A stretch of 28,543 nt of DNA from contig URHY01000019.1 in the NCBI GenBank assembly GCA_900547815.1, forward strand, positions 1 to 28,543, given 5' to 3'. The DNA comes from an uncultured Solobacterium sp. GTDB lineage: Bacteria; Bacillota_I; Bacilli_A; Erysipelotrichales; Erysipelotrichaceae. Positions 21,979 through 28,543 of the stretch are shown here, in pieces. Within the stretch, counting starts at the first letter, position 1; every line of letters starts with the position of its first letter. The position numbers and the translations under genes are program-made. The notes under the pieces are model-generated. The model was not told the DNA's origin. It was given only the letters and a program-made list of their open reading frames with translations, and searched no databases.

Positions 21979-23952
21979 CTACTTGTATATACGATAGAAA
22001 ATCAATTTGGTAAATAAAGTACAGAGTATTAGACTTCCAATTAAATATAAAACTAATATTTCCATTTGAATTGTTCGAGTAATCAACAATACAATCACAT
22101 CCAATATTGTTATAAAAACTAATAATTTTACTGTATACATCCTACGAATTCTTTTATACGACATGCCAATGGTATGCAGCAGATCATACTCATTCTTATG
22201 TGAGTAGAAATGTTGATACAACTGCATATATACGATCACAATCGAAGTGATCATCAATACAAATTGATAGAACTGAACTATTTTTTGACACTTATTCATG
22301 ATTTCACCAAGACTCTTTGCGTCCGTTTTATTATCAACTACATAGAAATCATCTCTTCTAGACAATTGGATATGATCAAGCTTCTTTTTTAGTAATGCTG
22401 ATTGTTTAGTATTTACCCACAAATCGCCCGTAATAAATGTATCTGGATATGCATTTAACCATTCCATTACTTTTGATTCAGGAATATACAAAACTTTATT
22501 ATCCCCACTATTTATATGTTCTTCTACAGATAGATCGAGTACATCAATTAATTCTCCACCTTGTTTATACAGATGCAATCTTACACTATCTTCATATGAA
22601 TTACTTAAGGCAAAATCATTATATTCATTTGTGATTTTGGTTTCTATTTGTTCATTATTTATATTTGCATCACATTGAATATTATAGTTAAATTCATGCT
22701 CATATGACTTAAGAATTTCTTTTGATTCCTCAATAAATTCAGGAATCAATGTATGATCAAATATATTAAATGTGGCACTCACATCATGTTCATACTGTAC
22801 TTCTTGTTGATTTGTTTGAATCCAAGATGTTAATGACTGCATGGATACACACATAAACATCGAACTCATCGCAACAATCAGTGCAATAAACAGACCATTT
22901 CCATTTCTCATTGTTTCAACAATAGATAGATTAGAAATATTTAATTTTCTAAAGAAATAATGTTTAGATCGTACTAAACTCAATCCAAATGCAAATATAT
23001 ATTGTACAAATAAAATCAATAATAAAATACATAGATGATATTTTGATATATGTAAACTAAATGGAAGATTCATTTGAATCCATTTTAAAAACAAACCCCA
23101 CAATAATAATGTAAATCCGATTCCCATACACTCAATTCCTACAAAGAATAAGGTATATTCCTTAATCATATACAAACGAATTTTCTTTTTATTCATTCCC
23201 AATATATAGAGTTGATCATAAAAAGCTTTCTTTTTCTTTAAGTGTACAGATAAAACGCTATATACAAACAAGAAACAACATACACTCATAAACAGGATCA
23301 GAAATTTAAAAATATTTTCATATTCAACATTCAAATGATATTTGGCAACCACCATATCCGAATTCAATTCATAATCCTGTACGGGTAGTGTTGCGATTGC
23401 CGATTTATCTTTTAAATTCGCATAGACATACATCGCATCCTTTTTTGAATTCGTGGCTGTATAAAAACTATAATTGACGAGCTGATTATTTAGATTTTCA
23501 TATACACCACTAATCGTATATTCTTTAGACTTCTGATCCGAATATAATTTTATTGTATCCTGCACCTTATATTTATTCTGATACTTTTTATGAATTAACA
23601 CTTCATTAGATTTAGGATACTTTCCTTCTATCAAACGTATTGGATAGACACTAAAATTTGTGGTTGAAACCAAAGAATCAAAAGTACCTTTATACGCATA
23701 GGGCATTAGTGTTTCATAACTTAAACTATCTAGGTATGTATCTGTATATTCTTTATTTTGTGTATACGCAAAAGTTGTATATTTCACATCATAATCCCCA
23801 TAAAAACTTTTGGCTGCATTGATTCGATATAAATCATAAGAGTCTTTTACTACAAAAAGAGAAGTTAAAAGAAATGTACATAAAAACAGAATACTGAATA
23901 ATAAAACATAGCTTTTCTTATTGCGACTTCTATATTTTTTGACTATATTCAT
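21979..23952 (-). CDS. FtsX-family ABC transporter permease
   Basis: The 657-residue permease has two FtsX-type halves. A first helix (about 14-36) leads to an extracytoplasmic domain, then three helices near 212-235, 262-287 and 305-328. A fourth (350-372) leads to a second extracytoplasmic domain of about 190 residues, and three helices finish the protein. This two-repeat layout is that of MacB/BceB-like peptide exporters or resistance transporters. Its ATG overlaps the stop of the ATPase gene as ATGA. It probably removes or exports an amphipathic peptide under control of the LytTR system upstream. The substrate is unknown. Confidence 0.86.
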   Translation of the reverse strand: MNIVKKYRSRNKKSYVLLFSILFLCTFLLTSLFVVKDSYDLYRINAAKSFYGDYDVKYTTFAYTQNKEYTDTYLDSLSYETLMPYAYKGTFDSLVSTTNFSVYPIRLIEGKYPKSNEVLIHKKYQNKYKVQDTIKLYSDQKSKEYTISGVYENLNNQLVNYSFYTATNSKKDAMYVYANLKDKSAIATLPVQDYELNSDMVVAKYHLNVEYENIFKFLILFMSVCCFLFVYSVLSVHLKKKKAFYDQLYILGMNKKKIRLYMIKEYTLFFVGIECMGIGFTLLLWGLFLKWIQMNLPFSLHISKYHLCILLLILFVQYIFAFGLSLVRSKHYFFRKLNISNLSIVETMRNGNGLFIALIVAMSSMFMCVSMQSLTSWIQTNQQEVQYEHDVSATFNIFDHTLIPEFIEESKEILKSYEHEFNYNIQCDANINNEQIETKITNEYNDFALSNSYEDSVRLHLYKQGGELIDVLDLSVEEHINSGDNKVLYIPESKVMEWLNAYPDTFITGDLWVNTKQSALLKKKLDHIQLSRRDDFYVVDNKTDAKSLGEIMNKCQKIVQFYQFVLMITSIVIVYMQLYQHFYSHKNEYDLLHTIGMSYKRIRRMYTVKLLVFITILDVIVLLITRTIQMEILVLYLIGSLILCTLFTKLIFYRIYK

Positions 23953-24590
23953 ACAATCTTTCCCTGTTCTAAACGAATGATTCGATCTGCATAATTGGCG
24001 ATTTTTAAATCGTGCGTAACCAATACAATTGTTTTCCCCTCTTTATTCAACGCTTTTAAAATGTCCATCACATTTTTTGCATTCTCACCATCCAAATTTC
24101 CCGTTGGCTCATCGGCCAGTATAATATCTGTATGTGCAAGAATTGCTCTAGCAATCGCAACGCGCTGTTGTTGACCTCCAGACAATTCATTCGCAAAACG
24201 ATCTTTTTTATGCTCTAACCCTAGCAATTTCAATACTTGATTCAATTCTTTTTCATCTACTTTTTTCCCTTTAATTTGACTTGCCAAGCACACATTTTCT
24301 TTCACTGTCAAAAAAGAAATCAGATTAAAAAATTGATATACATAACTAATGTATCGACTTCTTAATGTACAACACTCTACATCCGATAAAGAAGACATCT
24401 CTTTATTTCGAACTACACAACTTCCCATATAATCTGTATCTAAACCGCCAATAATATTGAGCATGGTAGTTTTTCCACTTCCGCTTGCTCCAATAATCGC
24501 AACAAATTCCCCCTTTCTTATGTGCATAGAAACTGCATCAAGTGCCACACAATCTTTATACACTTTCTTTAGATTCTGTATTTTAATCAC
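23949..24590 (-). CDS. MacB/BceA-type ABC transporter ATPase
   Basis: The 213-residue ATPase has all motifs: Walker A GASGSGKT (34-41), signature LSGGQ (136-140), Walker B IILADEP (156-162), and the H-loop histidine in VLVTHD. The short length and NLDGENAKNVMDIL sequence match LolD/MacB/BceA partners of FtsX permeases. It starts with GTG at 24590, with AGGAG (plus 24601-24605) 10 nt upstream. An ATG at 24597-24599 is in a different frame. A terminator between it and the kinase gene suggests that it has its own promoter or depends on read-through. Confidence 0.93.
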   Translation of the reverse strand: MIKIQNLKKVYKDCVALDAVSMHIRKGEFVAIIGASGSGKTTMLNIIGGLDTDYMGSCVVRNKEMSSLSDVECCTLRSRYISYVYQFFNLISFLTVKENVCLASQIKGKKVDEKELNQVLKLLGLEHKKDRFANELSGGQQQRVAIARAILAHTDIILADEPTGNLDGENAKNVMDILKALNKEGKTIVLVTHDLKIANYADRIIRLEQGKIV

Positions 24591-24640
24591 AATTCATCCA
24601 CTCCTTTTATTTATTAATACACATAAGGAAAAGAAGCATT

Positions 24641-24681
24641 AAAAAAATCGAATAACCGTCAATTGATTTCGATTATTCGAT
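24641..24681 (-). terminator. Terminator between the kinase and ABC genes
   Basis: On the minus strand, ATCGAATAATC and GGTTATTCGAT pair over 11 bp with one wobble, followed by seven T (plus 24641-24647). It overlaps the kinase stop codon. Confidence 0.82.
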
Positions 24682-25827
24682 AAATAAGATGATTTTCATA
24701 TCTTTTGAATCCATAATTTTTGTTCCATGATACTTATTCAAAATGATATTCAGTATGGATTTATTTGAAGACGTCATATTCTTTATGTCCAAAGGATATT
24801 GAACATGCAAAATTAGCTCTTTCTCCTTTAGATTCATATGAAACATGAAAGTCTCATTTTCTTTAACTAAGCTATTGTCTAATACACATGTGAGTAGTGT
24901 TGTTAAATCTTGTGTATCCATAGAATCGATTCTTTTAGGAACATGTATCTGTATATCATAATTCAATTTGTGTTCTTGAATAAAGTTTTGTAGGATCACA
25001 TCCAAATATGGATTTATGCATATAGAATTGGGATATAACTTTCCATATTTTACTAACTCTCTATTTATTTCACTTTCTAATTCTTCATATCTTTTGTTTT
25101 GAGATAAATGCTTTATATCATCCAAAGAATTTCGCATATCGTGAATCAACTCCTTGATTCCCGCCTGTTCATGAATCATTTGTTCTGTATAATGACTGGA
25201 TAGTTCAATAAAATTTCGATACATCTCAATTTCTAATTTTGAGCGTATTCTAGAAAAAACAATGATAGCTACACTTAATAACACAAGAACAAATATGGTA
25301 AACATAAATACATAGATTTGGCTGTTCTTTATAAAATACATATATGTAAATTCTGTTTTAGAAAACAAGTTTGTCATCAACAACATATAAAGATAGCTAA
25401 ATATAAATAGAATTATAGAAACACCGTATTGCATATTCTCACTAAATTCTAAACTTTCATATTTAAAGATTTGATAAAAGATTGCACATCCAACGATTGT
25501 GAGTATTGTTGAAAATGCATAATATTCTATAGTTAAAGAACGGAATAGAAGGATATTCATTGTTTGCAATAAGACAACAATCAAATTTGAAATGACAGAT
25601 TCTAATATATGATATTCTTTTGTAGAAACATTCAAACATAGAATGGGAATCAACAATTGTAGAAATACAGATAGCCAGTTTATATGTATATATTCACTGG
25701 TCAAAAATACACATAAACCATTTAACAAGAATGAAAGAATGCATTTTGGATATAGTGAATTCTTCGTTATTTTTAAATAGAAACATTGTTCGCAAACATA
25801 ATACATACTGTTCATTAGAATATTCAT
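24673..25827 (-). CDS. GHKL sensor kinase (AgrC-like), degenerate ATP lid
   Basis: The 384-residue protein has about six membrane helices (30-190), a linker helix, and a GHKL cytoplasmic part. The phospho-acceptor is H229 in KELIHDMRNSLDD, and the N-box is near LLTCVLDNSL (N318). The C-terminus is short, and the glycine-rich G-box is not visible; the matching stretch (residues 351-362) reads MTSSNKSILNII. The real start is ATG 25827, which overlaps the regulator stop as ATGA, with GAGG upstream. A longer frame from 25872 would overlap the regulator by 49 nt. It probably senses a peptide, but kinase activity is uncertain and it might act mainly as a phosphatase or scaffold. Confidence 0.83.
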   Translation of the reverse strand: MNILMNSMYYVCEQCFYLKITKNSLYPKCILSFLLNGLCVFLTSEYIHINWLSVFLQLLIPILCLNVSTKEYHILESVISNLIVVLLQTMNILLFRSLTIEYYAFSTILTIVGCAIFYQIFKYESLEFSENMQYGVSIILFIFSYLYMLLMTNLFSKTEFTYMYFIKNSQIYVFMFTIFVLVLLSVAIIVFSRIRSKLEIEMYRNFIELSSHYTEQMIHEQAGIKELIHDMRNSLDDIKHLSQNKRYEELESEINRELVKYGKLYPNSICINPYLDVILQNFIQEHKLNYDIQIHVPKRIDSMDTQDLTTLLTCVLDNSLVKENETFMFHMNLKEKELILHVQYPLDIKNMTSSNKSILNIILNKYHGTKIMDSKDMKIILFIE

Positions 25828-26498
25828 ATGCTTGTCCTCATCTGAATATAGTGTTCTTTTACCTTTTTCCATCTTCGAACACTCACTGAAATAATCGTAC
25901 CATTTAACATAATGATTTTATGATTCTTTACATCCAAATGATCCACTTTAGAAAAATTAATAAGCACATTATTATTTACTCGAGCAAAAGAATCCGATAG
26001 CGTTGCTTCTATTTCCTTTAGTGTTTCATTCACTAAAGATAATTTCGTTCCATCTTTCAATAAGACGAAGACGCCATTTTCAATTTTAAAATACAGAATA
26101 TCATCCCTATACACATACCTTGTCTCATACGGTAAATTCAGTTCAATCTTCTCTAATTGATGAATACGATTTTCTACCTGATTTACCTTTTTGACTAAGG
26201 CTTCTTCTATTCGATTTTTCGTAACAAATCCTAAGACGTTTGTATCAAATGTATCGGCCATAGATTCACTATGACTACTTACATATACAATAAAGCGTTG
26301 TTTATCTGGATGTTTTTTTATAAATTCAATGCCATTTTGACTTCCTAATTCAATATCTAGCAACAATAAATCAAAATAGAAATTGGATTCCATATATTCT
26401 TCAACTGTGCAAAAGAAACAAAGTCTATGATTTAAATCTAATAGATTTCGTATTCTTTTTTGTTGAATCAAACTATCTTCTAATACTGCAATTCTCAT
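25824..26498 (-). CDS. LytTR response regulator (AgrA-like)
   Basis: The 224-residue regulator has a receiver domain with E7/D8 and phospho-acceptor D48 (LLLLDIELG), and a conserved lysine near residue 94. A C-terminal LytTR DNA-binding domain runs from about 125, marked by YRDDILYFKIENGVFVL and FARVNNNVLINFSKV. LytTR regulators usually bind pairs of 9-bp direct repeats and control peptide-related genes. It is coupled to the sensor kinase by a 4-nt overlap. The ATG has no SD and lies 6 nt after a perfect -10 box, so the mRNA is probably leaderless. Confidence 0.92.
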   Translation of the reverse strand: MRIAVLEDSLIQQKRIRNLLDLNHRLCFFCTVEEYMESNFYFDLLLLDIELGSQNGIEFIKKHPDKQRFIVYVSSHSESMADTFDTNVLGFVTKNRIEEALVKKVNQVENRIHQLEKIELNLPYETRYVYRDDILYFKIENGVFVLLKDGTKLSLVNETLKEIEATLSDSFARVNNNVLINFSKVDHLDVKNHKIIMLNGTIISVSVRRWKKVKEHYIQMRTSI

Positions 26499-26504
26499 AG
26501 GTCA

Positions 26505-26533
26505 ATTATAATGGGTAATGCATTAAATGACAA
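26505..26533 (-). promoter_or_regulatory. Strong promoter, predicted leaderless transcript
   Basis: On the minus strand, -35 TTGTCA (plus 26528-26533), a 17-bp spacer and perfect -10 TATAAT (plus 26505-26510) are followed after 6 nt by the regulator ATG (26498). Transcription should start at the A of the ATG. Confidence 0.75.
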
Positions 26534-26574
26534 AATTTAATCTTTAAGATGAATAATCTTTTTATTCTAAAAGA

Positions 26575-26822
26575 ATGAATATAACGGTGTATTATCATAA
26601 ATATCCACCAAATTTCTAACAAGAATGATTTAATTATTGTCGAAAATGAAAAAATGCTTGAACTAAGGAAAACACTACTTTCGATAGAACAGCAAGATAA
26701 AATCATCCTCACCGCAAGCAATGAAGGTTCTTAACTGACAACATTATGCAGAAATCGTACATTATTTGGATTCCTATCTTTCTGTTGGAACAGTGAACTC
26801 TACAATCAAGCACTACATTTAG
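26575..26822 (+). pseudogene. Remnant of a sigma-70-like factor
   Basis: Three short frames in line suggest a decayed sigma factor of the kind found on conjugative elements. ATG 26575 starts MNITVYYHKYPPNF and then stops. The next piece has LRKTLLSIEQQDKIIL, and after another stop a third has YAEIVHYLDSYLSVGTVNST. The last two pieces resemble the two halves of sigma region 4, with its helix-turn-helix (YAEI...SVGTV). The assignment rests on these short patterns only. No terminator or intact gene is seen here. Confidence 0.5.
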
Positions 26823-26893
26823 CACATTAGCGATTGTTTTCTGTATCTCTACATGGAAGCATAGTCAATCTCCCATTTTAACATGTATTTAAT

Positions 26894-27032
26894 TTACCTT
26901 AATTCCACTGTTCATGACTTTGATCTGATTCATTTGGATATATTCAATCGTTTCATTTTGATTTTTATACTGTTTCTCAAATTCATGAATACACTTGTTC
27001 TTATCAATTTTGTTTATATTTAAATCATGCAG
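26894..27032 (-). pseudogene. Unassigned gene-fragment-like minus-strand frame
   Basis: A minus-strand frame of about 45 codons ends at TAA (plus 26894-26896) and reads INKIDKNKCIHEFEKQYKN and later MNQIKVMNSGIKVN. Its composition is protein-like, and it abuts the Toprim remnant on the other strand. It has no start codon or SD and no recognised family. It could be the tail of a lost gene or chance. Confidence 0.25.
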
Positions 27033-27345
27033 GAAGTAATAAAGCTTTCAGCTTTTCTTACACAAACACCAATAGTGATGAACTTCATGTATTTGAAGCA
27101 GCTATTGATCTTTAGCCGGTGCAAATAATCAAGCAAATGGTGATATTCCTATATCTTTAAAATCATTTTTAAGCAGAAATCCAAACATTAAAACAATTGT
27201 ATTTCATCTAGACAATGATGAAGTTGGCACGAGTGTTACTACTTATATGATGAATCGTTTAAAGAATAAATATCACTGCATAGATCAACATCCAACAAAA
27301 TACAAAGATGTAAATGAAGAATTACAAGAAATGAAAAAAGTTTGA
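27029..27345 (+). pseudogene. Remnant of a DUF3991/Toprim protein
   Basis: Two frames carry the C-terminal half of a protein typical of integrative conjugative elements. The first has SNKAFSFSYTN and LHVFEAAIDL and ends at TAG 27113. The second begins at 27115 with AGANNQANGDIPISLKSFL, includes the Toprim-like IKTIVFHLDNDEVG, and ends with YKDVNEELQEMKKV at TGA 27343. About 20-25 residues between the frames are missing. The acidic LDND motif is the metal-binding DxD of Toprim. The N-terminal half is absent. Confidence 0.75.
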
Positions 27346-27370
27346 TTTTAAAGTCTTGTTTAGCTATAAT
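27342..27370 (+). promoter_or_regulatory. Promoter of the structured RNA and DUF3800 gene
   Basis: -35 TTGATT (27342-27347), a 17-bp spacer and perfect -10 TATAAT (27365-27370). The start site should be near 27377. Confidence 0.72.
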
Positions 27371-27376
27371 AAAAGT

Positions 27377-27476
27377 GTAAAGAGGCTTTTAAAAGCTAGG
27401 GCTGGTCGAAAGACCCGGGTCCACACAAAGGCGGGTAAGACACCCGCCATTTCTTTTGGATAGTTGAGGGTGCGTA
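27377..27476 (+). ncRNA. Structured leader, probable DUF3800-associated RNA motif
   Basis: A roughly 75-nt GC-rich block stands out from AT-rich surroundings. It holds GCTTTT/AAAAGC (27385-27396), a GGTC-GAAA-GACC hairpin with a GNRA tetraloop (27404-27415), and GGCGGGT/ACCCGCC (27430-27448) with a 5-nt loop, followed by ATTTCTTTT. The SD GAGGGTG (27466-27472) can pair with CACCC (27441-27445), which would exclude the last hairpin. A family of RNA motifs named DUF3800-I onward has been described upstream of DUF3800 genes, and this sits exactly there. The subclass cannot be assigned by eye. Confidence 0.72.
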
Positions 27477-28041
27477 ATGGAATTAAGTGTTTTCGTCGAT
27501 GAATCTGGAGATTTTGGGGAATATGATTATCATGCTCCTTACTATATTATTTCCTTAGTTTTTCACAACCAAAGTAATGATATTCAATTTGATTTATCAC
27601 ATTTTAATGATGAATTAGCTTATTTAAACTTATCTAATCACTGTGTCCATGCAGGTCCAATTATTCGTTCAGAAGAAGAATATAAAGGATTCTATCGAAG
27701 CCACGGGTAAATTAAGTAAACAATTATCCTCGCTAATTCGCGAAAATATGGATTTATTTTATAGTTTCGATGTTGTGAAAATATATTATGATAATGGGCA
27801 AGTGGAAGTAACCAGTGTTCTCTCTTCTGTTTTTAATGCTTTATTAGAAAACGTAGAATTTAGAAAAGTAATTCCATCACAATATCGATTGTTTCAAGTA
27901 GCTGATTTAATTTGTACATTAAAGCTAACTGAATTAAAATTAGAAAATCATACTCTTTCAAAATCAGAAAAAGCTTTTTTCGAAGATAAAAGAACTTTAA
28001 AAAAGAATTATTTAAAACCCATAAAAAAGAAGGAATTGTAA
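27477..28041 (+). pseudogene. Broken DUF3800 gene
   Basis: The N-terminal piece (27477-27710) has the hallmark VDESGDFG and HAGPIIRSEEEYKGF, then shifts out of frame to a stop. The C-terminal piece, open from about 27695 to TAA 28041, has FDVVKIYYDNGQVEV, RLFQVADLICTLKL and LKKNYLKPIKKKEL. Together they lack a central segment of perhaps 50-60 residues, so an internal deletion with a frameshift is likely. The DESGDFG, YYDNGQ and QVADLICT acidic motifs suggest an RNase H-like nuclease fold, but DUF3800 function is not established. SD GAGGGTG precedes ATG 27477. The structured leader in front looks intact. Confidence 0.8.
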
Positions 28042-28046
28042 TTATG

Positions 28047-28068
28047 ACGAGCAACAGCTCGTTTTTTT
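28047..28068 (+). terminator. Terminator after the DUF3800 pseudogene
   Basis: ACGAGC and GCTCGT form a 6-bp stem with AACA loop and seven T. Confidence 0.85.
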
Positions 28069-28102
28069 ATTACTCAAATTTCAAGAAAGGAGATGATTCA
28101 AT

Positions 28103-28369
28103 TTGAACAAACAATTTGATTTATTTCAAAAAATGAAAATCAAAGAAGTCTGTGACAATATCAGTCGCATGACTTGTTCCTACATTAATCCAGATACGAA
28201 ACAGCCTACTGTTGTTCCATCTAAACACTACAAAGATATCTTGGATCAACCGGTGGAAGTACTAGTCAATGATCAAGTAAAAAAACAATTCTTAAATATT
28301 ATGTTTAAACAAATGAAGGCATTAAAGGAAGAAGAACCAATTCTCTTTAATAAAACATTACTACCGTAA
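28103..28369 (+). CDS. Hypothetical protein of the conjugative element
   Basis: The 88-codon frame begins with TTG at 28103. SD AAAGGAG (28087-28092) lies 10 nt upstream, and an ATG closer to it (28093) is in another frame and ends after eight codons. The product is hydrophilic, with FDLFQKMKIKEVCDNISRM, a central SKHYKDILDQPVEVLVND, and a lysine-rich helix FLNIMFKQMKALKEEEP. No family is recognised. The C-terminal ILFNKTLLP runs straight into a lysozyme-like frame, so this may be a shortened gene. It is possibly a real small gene, but a remnant is equally plausible. Confidence 0.45.
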   Translation: MNKQFDLFQKMKIKEVCDNISRMTCSYINPDTKQPTVVPSKHYKDILDQPVEVLVNDQVKKQFLNIMFKQMKALKEEEPILFNKTLLP

Positions 28370-28543
28370 ACGATGTGCCATTATTCCAAAACCACTGCAC
28401 CACTTTTATCGGAATCTCTGCACCATTCAACCAAAATTTGCATGCAATAGAATACGATATAGAAGATCATGTATCTTTACTTCAAGCAATTATGATGCAG
28501 GAATCTGGTGGTAAAGGAAATGATCCTATGCAAGCTAGTGAAT
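28354..28543 (+). pseudogene. Lysozyme-like gene fragment, runs off the window
   Basis: An open frame without a proper start or SD runs to the window end. It contains FQNHCTTFIGISAPFNQNL, then SLLQAIMMQESGGKGNDPMQ. The AIMMQESGG...NDPMQASE stretch is the hallmark of the lysozyme-like cell-wall hydrolases of Tn916-type elements, where the glutamate of QESGG is catalytic. These enzymes open the wall for the conjugation channel. The normal N-terminal membrane anchor is missing here. The 3' part lies outside the window and could be intact. Confidence 0.6.

Noticed and set aside
25828..25872. Longer N-terminus of the GHKL kinase
   Set aside because: It overlaps the regulator gene by 49 nt, while ATG 25827 gives the usual ATGA coupling with an SD.

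Overview
The window is AT-rich bacterial chromosome with strong Shine-Dalgarno sites, many intrinsic terminators and typical low-GC Gram-positive gene families. It looks like a gut or oral Firmicute of the Erysipelotrichia type. That placement is inferred from gene content and codon usage, not from a marker gene, and no species can be named. TGA is used as a normal stop.

Left part (1-7000): a PLP aminotransferase (+) is driven by a promoter fully overlapped by a divergent minus-strand promoter. Then come a serine carboxypeptidase of family S10 (-), a rhodanese-TtcA fusion for tRNA 2-thiocytidine (-) whose mRNA may be leaderless, a MATE exporter (+), and a DUF4143-type AAA ATPase (-) with a 33-bp-periodic repeat array upstream.

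Middle (7200-18955): an operon holds a VTT/DedA-like membrane protein, a 17-residue hydrophobic peptide, an OmpR-type response regulator and a VanS-like sensor kinase. It is followed by mannose-6-phosphate isomerase (-), a methionine gamma-lyase-family PLP enzyme (+), and an AlbA_2/ATPase-like regulator (+) with two perfect inverted repeats over its own promoter. EF-P (-) follows, with a short-chain dehydrogenase directly downstream that is probably the EF-P 5-aminopentanone reductase (YmfI type). Then come NudC (-), a second MATE exporter (-) and a YwaF/TMEM164-like membrane protein (+).

Decay zone 1 (18960-20270): a LacI-family regulator and trpA are both clear pseudogenes. They flank an orphan control region with two palindromes, a perfect SD and no gene. 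After it come a DUF2975/XRE pair and a RelB/RelE-type toxin-antitoxin module bracketed by related palindromes.

Right part (21979-26498, all -): a LytTR response regulator, probably on a leaderless mRNA, overlaps a GHKL sensor kinase lacking a visible G-box. A terminator separates them from an FtsX-type ABC exporter (ATPase plus permease). This is the layout of peptide or bacteriocin sensing and defence systems.

Decay zone 2 (26575-28543): wreckage of an integrative conjugative element, with sigma region 4, DUF3991/Toprim, DUF3800 and lysozyme-like fragments. Upstream of the broken DUF3800 gene lies an intact, GC-rich, promoter-driven structured RNA that fits the DUF3800-associated RNA motifs.
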